64,000 bases of DNA from Actinomadura spongiicola (GTDB lineage: Bacteria > Actinomycetota > Actinomycetes > Streptosporangiales > Streptosporangiaceae): NCBI RefSeq assembly GCF_003432485.1, contig NZ_QVNQ01000001.1, forward strand, positions 1 to 64,000, written 5' to 3'. The notes below the pieces were generated by a model. That model had not been told where the DNA came from. It searched no databases and saw only the letters and a program-made list of their open reading frames with translations. Positions 21,068-29,510 of the stretch are shown piece by piece. Each line of letters begins with the position of its first letter. Position 1 is the stretch's first letter. Position numbers and translations under genes: made by a program.

Positions 21068-21532
21068 TTACTTGCGGCGCGTGTCTGGGAGGAGGGCGGC
21101 GATGGCGCGGGCGGTGGGGCGTGACTCCAGGTGGAGCCGGCCGACGTTGACGGTCGGGGCCGCGAGGACGGTCAACGACGCGACGGGACCGGCGGCGTAG
21201 ATGACGACGTAACCGTCCACGCCGCGGATCACCACCTCGTGGAAGGCGCCGCCGTGGGCGGTGTGCGCGATGCGGTGGGCGAGGGACAGCCCGGTCGCCG
21301 TCACGGCCGCCATCCCGGACGGTTCGACGGGCGCGGGCAGGTCGTGCGCGATGAGGAGCCCGTCGGCCGACGCGACCAGGCTGCCGGTGAGCTGCGGGAC
21401 GCGGGCGCGCAGCGTCCGCAGTTCCGTCACCACGGGCACCGGCTCCGCTGCCGCTCGTTCCGTCACCTTCGTCAGCCTTTCGATCCAACGTTTCACCGGT
21501 CGGCCGGTCCCTCGGCCGGGGGTGCTCAGCAT
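21068..21532 (-). CDS. Roadblock/LC7 domain protein
   Basis: 154 residues from ATG 21532, which overlaps the upstream gene's stop by 7 nt. A basic N-terminal helix (RPVKRWIERLTKVTERAAAE) precedes the roadblock domain: LTGSLVASADGLLIAHDLPA, MAAVTATGLSLAHRIAHT and a beta strand GYVVIYAAGPVASLTVL, as in CvnB/MglB-type proteins. The frame stays open further upstream, but the overlap start agrees with operon structure. The likely role is regulation of a GTPase encoded elsewhere. Confidence 0.82.
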   Translation of the reverse strand: MLSTPGRGTGRPVKRWIERLTKVTERAAAEPVPVVTELRTLRARVPQLTGSLVASADGLLIAHDLPAPVEPSGMAAVTATGLSLAHRIAHTAHGGAFHEVVIRGVDGYVVIYAAGPVASLTVLAAPTVNVGRLHLESRPTARAIAALLPDTRRK

Positions 21533-22182
21533 GGGCCGAGTTCGACGAGCGCGGTCCTGAGCCGGTCGAGCAGCTCGTAGTCGGGCGGCGCCCACTCGGC
21601 CGGGATCGCGGGTCGAGGGGGCGGGGGGCCGGACACCGGGCGCGGGGCGGCGCGGATCAGGGACGCGGCGGCGAGGCCGCGGACGGCGAGGAGGCAGGCG
21701 AACGCGGTCCGGCCGAGGTGGCGGGCCAGTTCCGCCGGGGCGCGCCGACCGTCGGCGTTGATCAGGATCTCGGTCTGGACGCCGGTCAGGATGACGCGCT
21801 GCCGCCGGACGCGCCGTACCGGCACGACGGGGTCGACGTCGACGCGGGCGTCCGGCCAGGCGGCGTCGAGGCGGGCGCGGCGCCGGTGCCGCTCCTGCAC
21901 GAGCGTCGCGACGGAGATCCGCCGACCGGCGCCGTTGGGCGGGCCCTCGGTGAACACGGGTTCGGCCGTCGAGCCGAGGAGGAAGTAGGCGGCGTCGAAC
22001 ATCGCGAGCAGCGCCGGCAGGTCGGAGCCTGACAGGTCGTCCGGGCCCGGCGTGTGGCGGCTCTCGGCGTGGACGACCGCGCCGTGCTCGACGTGGAACG
22101 CGCCGTCGTCGCCGACGCGCAGCAGCCCGGTGCGCCTTTCCGACTCCAGGGCGCCGAGCACGCCGGGAATGTCATCTGTCAT
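21526..22182 (-). CDS. Hypothetical protein in roadblock operon, possible PATAN/DUF4388-like N-terminus
   Basis: 218 residues. The N-terminus (IPGVLGALESERRTGLLRVG, then FHVEHGAVVHAES) resembles the DUF4388/PATAN pattern, in which a short helix is followed by RTGxLRV and a beta region. Such domains occur beside roadblock and GTPase genes. The middle includes VILTGVQTEILINADGRRAP and LGRTAFACLLAVRGLAAASL, like a winged-helix end. It overlaps the genes on both sides (11 and 7 nt), so it is certainly in the operon. Function unknown; the domain call is by pattern only. Confidence 0.6.
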   Translation of the reverse strand: MTDDIPGVLGALESERRTGLLRVGDDGAFHVEHGAVVHAESRHTPGPDDLSGSDLPALLAMFDAAYFLLGSTAEPVFTEGPPNGAGRRISVATLVQERHRRRARLDAAWPDARVDVDPVVPVRRVRRQRVILTGVQTEILINADGRRAPAELARHLGRTAFACLLAVRGLAAASLIRAAPRPVSGPPPPRPAIPAEWAPPDYELLDRLRTALVELGPC

Positions 22183-22567
22183 GGCGGCCGTCCGTTATTT
22201 CCTGGACGAGCCGGTGCATCTGGAGCCGGGCGAGGGCGAGGTTGCCGTTTTCCCGGTCGACCAGTAGATGGACGAAGAGATGTCCGTCGAAATCGGCTCC
22301 GGTGAGGACCAGAAGGTGATATCCGCCGGTCCCGGAAACAATGATCTCCTCGATGTCGTCACCCGTCGGGGTGGCGCTCAGCGCCGGTGACGACAGCACC
22401 GCCCGGACGACGTCGGTCGCTCCCGCGGCGTCTTCATGCTGGTCGACAAGATCCTCTCGGCCCGCCGCCGCCACGGCGAGCCCGCTGGCGCAGTCGATCA
22501 GGGTCGCCCGCCGGGCACCCGGAATCGTCATCATCCGGGCAAGGCAATCGTCGATGAGCAGGCCCAT
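22172..22567 (-). CDS. Roadblock/LC7 domain protein (first gene of cluster)
   Basis: 131 residues from ATG 22567 (MGLLIDDCLARMMTIPGARR). The domain reads ATLIDCASGLAVAAAGRED, a central helix VVRAVLSSPALSATPTGDDI, strand EEIIVSGTGGYHLLVLTGAD and C-terminal helix LVDRENGNLALARLQMHRLV. It parallels the gene at 20673 (both have a NLALAR helix near the end), so the two are probably paralogues. An upstream in-frame start at 22609 would add a hydrophobic leader with no ribosome-binding site. Confidence 0.8.
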   Translation of the reverse strand: MGLLIDDCLARMMTIPGARRATLIDCASGLAVAAAGREDLVDQHEDAAGATDVVRAVLSSPALSATPTGDDIEEIIVSGTGGYHLLVLTGADFDGHLFVHLLVDRENGNLALARLQMHRLVQEITDGRHDR

Positions 22568-22651
22568 TTCCCCACCGAAAAAAATGAGAGTTGCAAGAAA
22601 CCCCACCATAGCGGGGGCAGTGCCGCCCGCAAGGCTAAACGACTAAATGAC

Positions 22652-22679
22652 TTGACAAATCCTGAGTGGGGTATAAATA
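22652..22679 (+). promoter_or_regulatory. Candidate promoter
   Basis: TTGACA (22652-22657) and TAAATA (22674-22679) are 16 bp apart in an AT-rich island, about 150 bp upstream of the epimerase gene. The rest of the gap 22568-22831 holds only short palindromes. Confidence 0.4.
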
Positions 22680-22800
22680 CCGCTTCGTATGCCGACTGGT
22701 CAGCACGTTATTCGACGAATCACCACTAAAGGGACAGGCGTCGGTGGAGGAAATCGTCCCCGGTCGGCGAGGCGTTCCGCCGTAAGCGGAGCGGTCTACC

Positions 22801-22813
22801 GTACGTAACGTAC
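22801..22813. promoter_or_regulatory. GTACGT-A-ACGTAC palindrome upstream of epimerase gene
   Basis: A perfect 6-1-6 palindrome 18 bp before the start codon at 22832. It is an operator-like site that would block transcription or initiation of the epimerase-phosphatase pair. No regulator gene adjoins it. Confidence 0.45.
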
Positions 22814-22831
22814 AGACCGTACAGTTCTCCC

Positions 22832-23860
22832 ATGAAGATCTTGCTGCTGGGTGGGACCGAGTTCGTCGGGCGTGCCATCGCCGAGGACGCTCTCGCACGC
22901 GGGTGGGACGTGACCGTATTCCACAGGGGGCACCATGAGCCGCCCCAGGGTGTGGCGTCGCTGCGCGGCGACCGAACCGCCGAGGACGGTCTCCGGGCGC
23001 TCGCGACCGACGAGACATGGGACGCGGTCGTCGACACCTGGTCGGCTGCACCCTCCGTCGTACGTGACGCCGTGAACCTGCTCTCCGGACGCGTCGAACG
23101 CTACGTCTACATCTCCAGCCGATCGGTCTACGTCTTCCCCGAGCCGGACGGGCTCGGGGAAGACGGGCCCGTGGTGGACGGCTCCCCCGACGACGGCGAC
23201 GTCGAGTACGCGGCCGCTAAGCGCGGCGCGGAACTGGCGGCCGTCGATGTGTTCGGCGACCGGGCCCTGCTGGTGCGGGCGGGGCTCATCCTCGGCCCGT
23301 ACGAGAACATCGGACGGCTGCCCTGGTGGCTCACACGGATCGCGAAGGGCGGTGAAGTACTGGCACCCGGCCCACGTGACGCCGGTTTGCAGTACATCGA
23401 CGTCCGGGACCTTGCCACGTGGACGCTGAACGCCGTCGAACAAGGGCTCGGCGGGCCGTACGACGTGGTGAGCCCACCCGGTCACACGACGATGCGGGAG
23501 CTGCTCGAAACGTGCATCCAGGTAACGGGCTCGGACGCGGAACTCGCCTGGACACCCCCGGAAACCATCCTCGAAGCGGGTATCGGGCCGTGGACGGATC
23601 TCCCGGTCTGGCTCCCGCCCGGAGACGCGTACGACACCATGCATCGGGGAAACGTGACCAAGGCGCTTTCAGCCGGATTGCGTTGCAGACCCGTCCAGGA
23701 AACGGTGACGGACACGTGGGAGTGGCTACAGTCCATCGGTGGCCGGGCGCCTCAGCGTCCCGACCGCCCAACCGTCGGCCTGGACGCCGAAACCGAGGCG
23801 AAAGTACGGTGCAGCTGTGAGAAAGCTCGTGCTCGGGCCACACCTTCGACACGTCAGTGA
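22832..23860 (+). CDS. NAD-dependent epimerase/dehydratase (extended SDR)
   Basis: 342 residues. The Rossmann motif LLLGGTEFVGRAIAEDAL is at the N-terminus, and a YAAAKRGAELA segment supplies the YxxxK active site. VRDLATW (a strongly conserved SDR block) and ISSRSVYVFPEPDG are also present. The pattern resembles the actinobacterial reductases sometimes annotated as SDR-type epimerases acting on NDP-sugars or isoflavone-like substrates; I cannot name the substrate. Its last 44 bases overlap the start of the PhoD-like gene, so the pair is probably co-transcribed. Confidence 0.8.
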   Translation: MKILLLGGTEFVGRAIAEDALARGWDVTVFHRGHHEPPQGVASLRGDRTAEDGLRALATDETWDAVVDTWSAAPSVVRDAVNLLSGRVERYVYISSRSVYVFPEPDGLGEDGPVVDGSPDDGDVEYAAAKRGAELAAVDVFGDRALLVRAGLILGPYENIGRLPWWLTRIAKGGEVLAPGPRDAGLQYIDVRDLATWTLNAVEQGLGGPYDVVSPPGHTTMRELLETCIQVTGSDAELAWTPPETILEAGIGPWTDLPVWLPPGDAYDTMHRGNVTKALSAGLRCRPVQETVTDTWEWLQSIGGRAPQRPDRPTVGLDAETEAKVRCSCEKARARATPSTRQ

Positions 23861-25445
23861 CCGCACCGCGACGATCTGGGTGGAAACGGACCGTCCGTGC
23901 GAGGTCCGGGTCGTCAACCAGGAGCAGGGCCTGGACGCGGGCGCCCGCACGTTCACCGCCCACGGCCACCACTACGCGGTCGTCGAGATCGACGGGCTCT
24001 CGCCAGGGGCACGTATCCCGTACGAGGTCGTCGTCGACGGTGAGACCGTCTGGCCCGAGGAAGGCAGCGAGTTTCCTCCGTCCCAGATCAGGACCCTCGC
24101 CCCCGACGGCGGCCTGCGTATCTCGTTCGGTTCCTGCCGACGTTCACCCGGCACAGTCGAGGAGTTCGGACATGACGCGCTCGCCGCGTTCGCGCGGCGG
24201 CTCCGTACCGGAGGCGACTCGGTCGAATGGCCCGACGTCCTGCTGATGGTCGGCGACCAGGTCTACGCGGACGAGCTGACCGACCCGATGCGCGAGTTCA
24301 TCAAGAGCCGCCGCGCCGCGGACGACCTTCCCATCGACGAGGCCGCCGACTTCGAGGACTACACGTACCTGTACAAGCTGGCCTGGTACGACGATCCGGA
24401 GGTGCGGTGGCTGCTGTCCACCGTCCCGACCTTCACCATCTTCGACGACCACGACATCCGGGACGACTGGAACACCTCGTACGCCTGGCGCCAGGAGATG
24501 TGGTCGCAGCCCTGGTGGAAGTCCCGCATCACCGGCGGGATCGGGTCGTACTGGATCTACCAGCACCTCGGAAACCTGTCACCGCGGGACCGTGCGTCCG
24601 ACATCACGTACAAGGCGGTGCGGGAGGCGTCCGACAGCACCGGTGACGCGGGCGCCGTCCTGGACGAGTTCGCCGAGAAGGCCGACAAGGAACCGGCCGG
24701 CACACGCTGGAGCTACGCGCACGACTGGGGCGGGACGCGCCTGATCGTGGTCGACAGCCGCTGTTCGAGGCTCCTCACCGCCGACCGTCGCGGCATGTTG
24801 GACGACGACGAGTTCCAATGGCTGCACGAACAGTGCCATGGCGGCATGGACCATCTGCTCATCGCGAGTTCCCTGCCCTACCTGCTGCCCATGGCGATCC
24901 ACCACGCCGAGTCGTGGAACGAGGCCATGGCCGGTGGCGCCTGGGGAAAGGCCGCGGCACGGCTCGGCGAGAAGATCCGGCAGGCCGCCGACCTGGAACA
25001 CTGGGCCGCGTTCGAACGCTCGTTCCGTGACGTGGCCGCCGACGTCGTCGCCGTCGGACGCGGCGAACGCGGCCCCGCGCCGGCCAGCATCTCGTTCCTG
25101 TCCGGCGACATCCACTACTCGTACCTGGCGCGGGTCACCAAGCCCGGTACACAGTCGAAGGTCTCCCAGATCGTCTGTTCGCCGCTGCGGAACCCGCTCG
25201 TCGGCAAGTTCCGTTGGGCCAACCGCCTCGCGTACTCCCGCGCCACGGGCGGGCCCTTCCGTGCCCTGGCCAAACTGTCGAAGGTGCCCGTCCCACCGAT
25301 CCGGTGGCGGATGACGGACGGGCCGTGGTTCGACAACGCCATCGCGACCGTCCATCTGCGGGGACGCCACTGCGACGTGCGCTGGGAGACACCCCGCGAC
25401 GGCGGCACGCTCGGCGACATGGGCCGCGCGAACATCACCGGCTGA
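23817..25445 (+). CDS. PhoD-type alkaline phosphatase/phosphodiesterase
   Basis: 542 residues from GTG 23817. The N-terminal beta-sandwich (LVLGPHLRHVSDRTATIWVE) precedes a metallophosphatase domain: FGSCRRSP, VLLMVGDQVYADE, FDDHDIRDDWN, and SFLSGDIHYSYLARV supply Fe/Ca ligands. No signal peptide is visible, unlike classical secreted PhoD, so this looks like the cytoplasmic actinobacterial branch. Weak Shine-Dalgarno, but the gene overlaps the epimerase, consistent with coupling. An upstream ATG at 23739 would lie deep in the epimerase gene and adds a non-conserved tail. Confidence 0.82.
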   Translation: MRKLVLGPHLRHVSDRTATIWVETDRPCEVRVVNQEQGLDAGARTFTAHGHHYAVVEIDGLSPGARIPYEVVVDGETVWPEEGSEFPPSQIRTLAPDGGLRISFGSCRRSPGTVEEFGHDALAAFARRLRTGGDSVEWPDVLLMVGDQVYADELTDPMREFIKSRRAADDLPIDEAADFEDYTYLYKLAWYDDPEVRWLLSTVPTFTIFDDHDIRDDWNTSYAWRQEMWSQPWWKSRITGGIGSYWIYQHLGNLSPRDRASDITYKAVREASDSTGDAGAVLDEFAEKADKEPAGTRWSYAHDWGGTRLIVVDSRCSRLLTADRRGMLDDDEFQWLHEQCHGGMDHLLIASSLPYLLPMAIHHAESWNEAMAGGAWGKAAARLGEKIRQAADLEHWAAFERSFRDVAADVVAVGRGERGPAPASISFLSGDIHYSYLARVTKPGTQSKVSQIVCSPLRNPLVGKFRWANRLAYSRATGGPFRALAKLSKVPVPPIRWRMTDGPWFDNAIATVHLRGRHCDVRWETPRDGGTLGDMGRANITG

Positions 25446-25502
25446 CCGGAACGGGATGCGCCACGACATTGACGGACGCGCCCCAACTCAAGGCGTTCCG
25501 CT

Positions 25503-25520
25503 CCCTATCGCGCGATAGGG
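25503..25520. promoter_or_regulatory. 18-bp perfect palindrome, operator-like
   Basis: CCCTATCGCGCGATAGGG has no loop, which argues for a DNA-binding site and not a terminator. It lies in the 373-bp gap 25446-25818 between the phosphatase and NYN genes; I see no other supported feature there. Confidence 0.5.
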
Positions 25521-25818
25521 CGGTCGCCATGGACGGTTGAAGCGCAGGTCGCGCGGACCCCGGAACTGCACCACGGACCTGATTGTTCCCGTAAAGATCA
25601 TGGGGAAGTCGAGGGCGGGACCCGAACGGCTGGTAGCGTCCGCCGCGGTCACAGATCTCGTTACAGGGGAATCGCCAACCGGCGTCTTTCCGTGAAAGAG
25701 TGGCGAATCGCCGTATTGGTCTCCCGGGTTGACGCGCTTCACTACGCTATAGGCGGCCCGGGACACTACGCCGGATGGGCAGGCCGTGAACTCCCGTGCA
25801 GAGGAAGGGCGGTGTCGC

Positions 25819-27120
25819 ATGGATCGCTGCGCGCTGTTCGTAGACGCCGGCTACCTGCTGGCCGACGGCGCGATGGCGGTGCACGGCACACGTCATCGCG
25901 AGACCGTCTCGTGGGACTTCGGCGGCCTCCTCCAACTCCTCGGCGACCTCGCCAGAGAACGCACCGGCATGCCCCTGCTGCGCTGCTACTGGTACGAGGC
26001 GACCGTCGAGGGCCGCCGCTCCCCCGAACACGACGCGCTCGCCGACCTGCCCGGCCTCAAACTGCGGCTCGGCCGCATCCGGCCAGGTCGCCGCGAGGGC
26101 GTCGACGCCGAGATCCGCCGCGACCTGATGGCGCTCGCCCGCAACGGCGCGCTGACCGACGCCGTCCTGGTCAGCGGCGACGAGGACCTCGCGCAGATCG
26201 TCGCCGACGCCCAGGAGTTCGGCGTCCGCGTCACCGTCGTGCACGTCGCCGTCGACGGCAACTGGACGATCTCCCGGGTGCTGCGGCAGGAATGCGACGA
26301 CCTCATCGAGATCGGCTCCAGCCACCTGCGGACCTACGTCAACCTGCTCACCGGCGTCGACGGGACGGCCGGTTCCAGCGCCGGTGCGGGTCCCCTGTCC
26401 AACGGCCATGGCCCCAACGGGCACGGCGGCGCCCTCGGCACGCTGCAACCGGCCGTCAACAACGGGCCTCCGCCGTCGTCCCCGATCAGCGGGCGGCCCT
26501 CGACGACCGGCGCGCCCGCCGTCCGGGACCTCGGCCCGGCCATGGGCGGCGGATCCCTCAACCCGGGGTCCACCGGAACGACGACCGGCGGCACCGGCGT
26601 GGCCACCGGCCCGATGCAGCTGCCCGGCGGCGTCCCGTCCTACGGGAGCGGCGCGCAGCAGTCGCCGCTTCAACCGACGTCGGCGGCCGGACCGTCCACC
26701 ACCCAGTCCCCGGCCCCCGCCGCCCCGCCCGCGGCGCCACCGAGCCTCGGCTCGCAGTACAGCCCGTCACCCGTCCCGGCGCCGTCCCCGCCGCCACCGC
26801 CGCAGACGATGCAGCCGCAGGGCCCCTACACCGGCCCGCAGCAGGTCTCGCCCGCCCCCGTCCAGCAGAGCGCGCCGACGCTCGCGGACGCCGTCAAGGC
26901 CGCCCACCAGGAGGGCCAGGACTTCGGCGAGTCCGTCGCCAGGGACGCGCCCGCGCTGTGGCTGGAGGCCGTCCTCGCCCGCAAACCGCGAATGCCGTCC
27001 GACCTGGAGGCACGCCTCCTCCAGGGCTCCTCACTCCCGATCGACTTCCTCCTGCACGACGAGGTCCGGCACGCGCTACGCCGCGGATTCTGGGACGCCC
27101 TCGAACGTTCCCGCAGGTGA
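25819..27120 (+). CDS. NYN-domain (PIN-like ribonuclease) protein with Pro-rich linker
   Basis: 433 residues from ATG 25819 (GAGGAAGGGC upstream). Residues 1-180 form a NYN domain of the LabA/DUF88 type: ALFVDAGYLLADGAMAV with the first Asp, a middle VDAEIRRDLMALA, and AVLVSGDEDLAQIVADAQEF with the SGDxD motif, giving the acidic metal cluster of PIN-like nucleases. A Gly/Pro/Ser-rich linker of about 160 residues leads to a conserved C-terminal helical domain (DFGESVARDAPALWLEAVLA). RNA cleavage is inferred from the fold; no target is known. Its neighbour is the TPR protein at 27201. Confidence 0.8.
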   Translation: MDRCALFVDAGYLLADGAMAVHGTRHRETVSWDFGGLLQLLGDLARERTGMPLLRCYWYEATVEGRRSPEHDALADLPGLKLRLGRIRPGRREGVDAEIRRDLMALARNGALTDAVLVSGDEDLAQIVADAQEFGVRVTVVHVAVDGNWTISRVLRQECDDLIEIGSSHLRTYVNLLTGVDGTAGSSAGAGPLSNGHGPNGHGGALGTLQPAVNNGPPPSSPISGRPSTTGAPAVRDLGPAMGGGSLNPGSTGTTTGGTGVATGPMQLPGGVPSYGSGAQQSPLQPTSAAGPSTTQSPAPAAPPAAPPSLGSQYSPSPVPAPSPPPPPQTMQPQGPYTGPQQVSPAPVQQSAPTLADAVKAAHQEGQDFGESVARDAPALWLEAVLARKPRMPSDLEARLLQGSSLPIDFLLHDEVRHALRRGFWDALERSRR

Positions 27121-27200
27121 GCCGACAGGTACGCACCGGTATTCCACGATCATCAGTGATTCGCCCGCTTCGGTCGCACGGTGACGGGTAGCGTTGAAGC

Positions 27201-27845
27201 GTGACGCATGTGACGGAAGACGATCTCGACGACCTGGAGTTCGACACCCTGCGCACCGGCGATCACATCTCGGCGGCCCGCCGGCTGTCCGAGCTGGCCG
27301 AGTCGGTGTCCGGCGGAGTGTCACGCGCCAACGTCCTGCTGCGCGCGGGTGAGCAGTGGCAGCACGCCGGCGACCACGGCAGGGCCGCCGAGCTGTACCG
27401 CAAGGCCATGGACGACGGCGGCGAGACCTACGGCGACCCGCGCGCCTACCTGGCCGACGCGCTCTTCGAATTGGACCGCGCCGACGAGGCCCGCGCCCTC
27501 GTCGAGCAGATCCGCGCCGACCAGCCCCGCGACCCCGAGGTCTACCGCACCGTGGCCGAGGTCCTCTACGCCCAGGGCGACGCCACCGGCGCCCACGAAT
27601 GGGCCACCAGCGGCGCCGACGTCATCCTCGCCCTCCGCGACCGCGCCGTCGGCACCGGCATCGGCGGCGGCCCCGACGAGCAGCCCACCCCCGGAGCCGA
27701 CACCCTCACCCCCGGCCCGGACGACGTCGCCATCGCCGAGGACAGCCTGGAGGCCCTCCTCCGCCTCCGCTACCGCGCCCGCATCGACCTCGGCCGCAGC
27801 GAAGACGACTACGACGCCCTCCTGGACGACCTCCTGAAGAACTAG
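27201..27845 (+). CDS. TPR-repeat protein, function unknown
   Basis: 214 residues starting at GTG 27201. Helical repeats with TPR spacing are visible (RANVLLRAGEQWQHAGDHGR AAELYRKAM; PRAYLADALFELDRADEARA; PEVYRTVAEVLYAQGDATGA), followed by a Pro/Gly-rich segment and a C-terminal acidic helix (SEDDYDALLDDLL). It is a probable adaptor protein. It follows the NYN gene on the same strand after 80 bp and could be co-expressed. No enzymatic motif is seen. Confidence 0.7.
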   Translation: MTHVTEDDLDDLEFDTLRTGDHISAARRLSELAESVSGGVSRANVLLRAGEQWQHAGDHGRAAELYRKAMDDGGETYGDPRAYLADALFELDRADEARALVEQIRADQPRDPEVYRTVAEVLYAQGDATGAHEWATSGADVILALRDRAVGTGIGGGPDEQPTPGADTLTPGPDDVAIAEDSLEALLRLRYRARIDLGRSEDDYDALLDDLLKN

Positions 27846-27981
27846 CCGCCGGCGTGAGACCCGCCTGCGGTGCCCCGGGGTCGGCCCCTTGGACGAACAC
27901 GACGAACGTCCGCCGCTGGGCCGTGTCTCACGGTGACACCCGGCCGGAACTCGCTGACGGCCCAGCCGTGACATGAGCCGT

Positions 27982-28245
27982 CAGGCGACCGCTCCCGCGG
28001 CACCCGGAGGCCCTGGTGCCCTGCCGGAGCTGCGGCCGAAGACGGGCAGGGCGGCGCCAAGGAGTTCCTCGACGCCGACGCCGAGGTGCCGCGTCTCCGC
28101 CATGGCAACACGACGGTGCGCGCCGCCGGTACATCCCACGGCCAGCGTCACGTAGTGCTTGCCCTCACGGTCGTACCCGTCCGCGAGGCGCGCAGGTCCG
28201 CCCTCGCTGTCGGCACCGCTGTCGCGCAGGGACAGAGAGTGGTCG
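27982..28245 (-). pseudogene. rapZ-like 3' remnant
   Basis: The minus-strand frame reads [27 protein letters not shown], the C-terminal signature of RapZ/YvcJ (G-C-T-G-G-x-H-R-S-V). Full RapZ is about 290 residues with an N-terminal ATPase; here only about 85 codons remain, and the sequence after MAE looks unlike RapZ. Its 5' side runs into a copied tail of the adjacent hydrolase gene, so a rearrangement truncated it. The rest of 27846-28403 has no gene. RapZ normally sits beside uvrC and whiA, which are not here. Confidence 0.55.
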
Positions 28246-28506
28246 AGGTTCGAGTTCGGTCACCTGCCAGCCGCGGAGGCGGGCCTCTCTGAACGCCAAG
28301 TCACGTGCGGAGCAGTCCGTATCGGTTTAACCGAGGTCGGCCCTCATGACGTAGAAAACGCAGAGGCGGTGGCCGGGGACGGGCAGGGGCAGGTCGGGTG
28401 GGGTCAGAGGGTTGTGAGGAGTTTGCTCAGAGACTGGGGGAGGGTGGTCGGGGCTTCGGGTTCGGTCACCTGCCAGCCGCGGAGGCGGGCCTCTCTGATC
28501 GCCTGG
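28240..28506. repeat. 206-bp-spaced direct duplication of a hydrolase gene tail
   Basis: A 38-bp block is identical at 28255-28292 and 28461-28498, with flanking similarity over about 60 bp (28240-28300 and 28445-28506). The right copy lies in the coding sequence of the minus-strand hydrolase; the left is a non-coding copy fused to the rapZ-like remnant. Confidence 0.85.
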
Positions 28507-28922
28507 TCGTGATCGGGGGCGGTGTCGCGGTCCGTAGGGGTCCGGAGGTAGCCGCAGGGCGCCTCCGGCCAATCTGGGGGCATGGGGAGGTCGTTCTCGG
28601 GGTCCGGGTGGCGTCCGAGGCGGGGGAGGTCGGCGTCGATGAAGACGTAGGCGGCGATGGGACGGTGCGCGGCGCGCTGGGCCAGGGCGATGCCGGGGAG
28701 GAGGGGGCCGGCGGCGCCGTGCGCGGCCAGGGCGAGCGGGGGCGCGGGGTCGGTGGCGGTGATGGTGAGCGAGGCGCGGGCGATGTAGCGGGGGCCGGTG
28801 GCGTCCGGGACGTCCGGCGCGACCACGTCCAGGCCGTACGAGCGGAGCATCTCGGGCAGGTCGCCCCAGGCGGCGGCGGTGGCGTTCGGCTCGTGCAGCA
28901 GGATCATCGTTCCCGGCGTCAT
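28404..28922 (-). CDS. Small alpha/beta-hydrolase-like protein
   Basis: 172 residues. The N-terminus MILLHEPNATAAAWGDLPEM with LRSYGLDVVAPDVPD fits the first strands of an alpha/beta hydrolase, and a nucleophile-like region LALAAHGAAGPLLPG follows, but Ser is replaced (AHGAAG) and the protein is about 80 residues shorter than usual. It may be a non-catalytic relative or degenerate. It diverges from pyrE across 36 bp. No good Shine-Dalgarno precedes ATG 28922, consistent with leaderless expression. Confidence 0.6.
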   Translation of the reverse strand: MTPGTMILLHEPNATAAAWGDLPEMLRSYGLDVVAPDVPDATGPRYIARASLTITATDPAPPLALAAHGAAGPLLPGIALAQRAAHRPIAAYVFIDADLPRLGRHPDPENDLPMPPDWPEAPCGYLRTPTDRDTAPDHDQAIREARLRGWQVTEPEAPTTLPQSLSKLLTTL

Positions 28923-28958
28923 GCGGGCACCGTACCCGGGGCCGCATAGGGTCTTCAC

Positions 28959-29495
28959 GTGAGCGATCGTGATGAACTGCTGCGGATGATCAAGGACAGG
29001 GCCGTGGTGCACGGGGACTTCGTGCTCTCCTCGGGGCGCCGGGCGTCCTGGTACGTGGATCTGCGGAGGGTGACGCTGGCGGGGGCGGCGGCGCCGCTCG
29101 TCGGACGGGTCATGCTGGACGAGACCGCCGACCTGGACTACGACGCCGTCGGCGGGCTCACGCTCGGCGCCGACCCGGTGGCGACGGCGATGCTGCACGC
29201 GGCGGCGGCCCGTGGGCGGGAGCTGGACGCGTTCGTGGTCCGCAAGGAGGGCAAGGCGCACGGGTTGCAGCGCCGCATCGAGGGTCCGGACGTGGCGGGA
29301 CGCCGGGTGCTCGCCGTGGAGGACACCTCGACGACGGGCGGCTCCGTCCTCACCGCGGTGGAGGCGCTGCAGGAGGCGGGGGCGGAGGTCGTGGCGGTCG
29401 CGACGATCCTGGAGCGCGGCGCGGCCGAGCGGATCGCCGAGGAGGGCCTCGTCTACCGCCACCCCTACGACGTGGCCGATCTCGGCCTCGGCTAA
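28959..29495 (+). CDS. pyrE: Orotate phosphoribosyltransferase
   Basis: 178 residues. It converts orotate and PRPP into OMP in pyrimidine synthesis. Visible motifs are FVLSSGRRASWYVDLRRVTL, VGGLTLGADPVATAML, FVVRKEGKAHGLQRRIEG (flexible catalytic loop) and the PRPP-binding VLAVEDTSTTGGS near residue 112. The GTG start is likely leaderless or nearly so, since only 36 bp separates it from the divergent hydrolase. Isolated from other pyr genes. It is followed by the structured repeat array. Confidence 0.94.
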   Translation: MSDRDELLRMIKDRAVVHGDFVLSSGRRASWYVDLRRVTLAGAAAPLVGRVMLDETADLDYDAVGGLTLGADPVATAMLHAAAARGRELDAFVVRKEGKAHGLQRRIEGPDVAGRRVLAVEDTSTTGGSVLTAVEALQEAGAEVVAVATILERGAAERIAEEGLVYRHPYDVADLGLG

Positions 29496-29510
29496 CCCGC
29501 GTCCCGACGT

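Noticed and set aside
20673..22567. Classical conservon (cvn) operon
   Set aside because: No histidine kinase, DUF742 or GTPase gene is present in or beside the cluster.
23739..23816. Upstream ATG start for the PhoD-like gene
   Set aside because: The added residues lie in the epimerase gene and do not fit the family N-terminus; GTG 23817 begins with the conserved domain.
25729..25753. TTGACG and TATAGG as a promoter for the NYN gene
   Set aside because: Spacing of 13 bp is too short for a sigma-70-type promoter.
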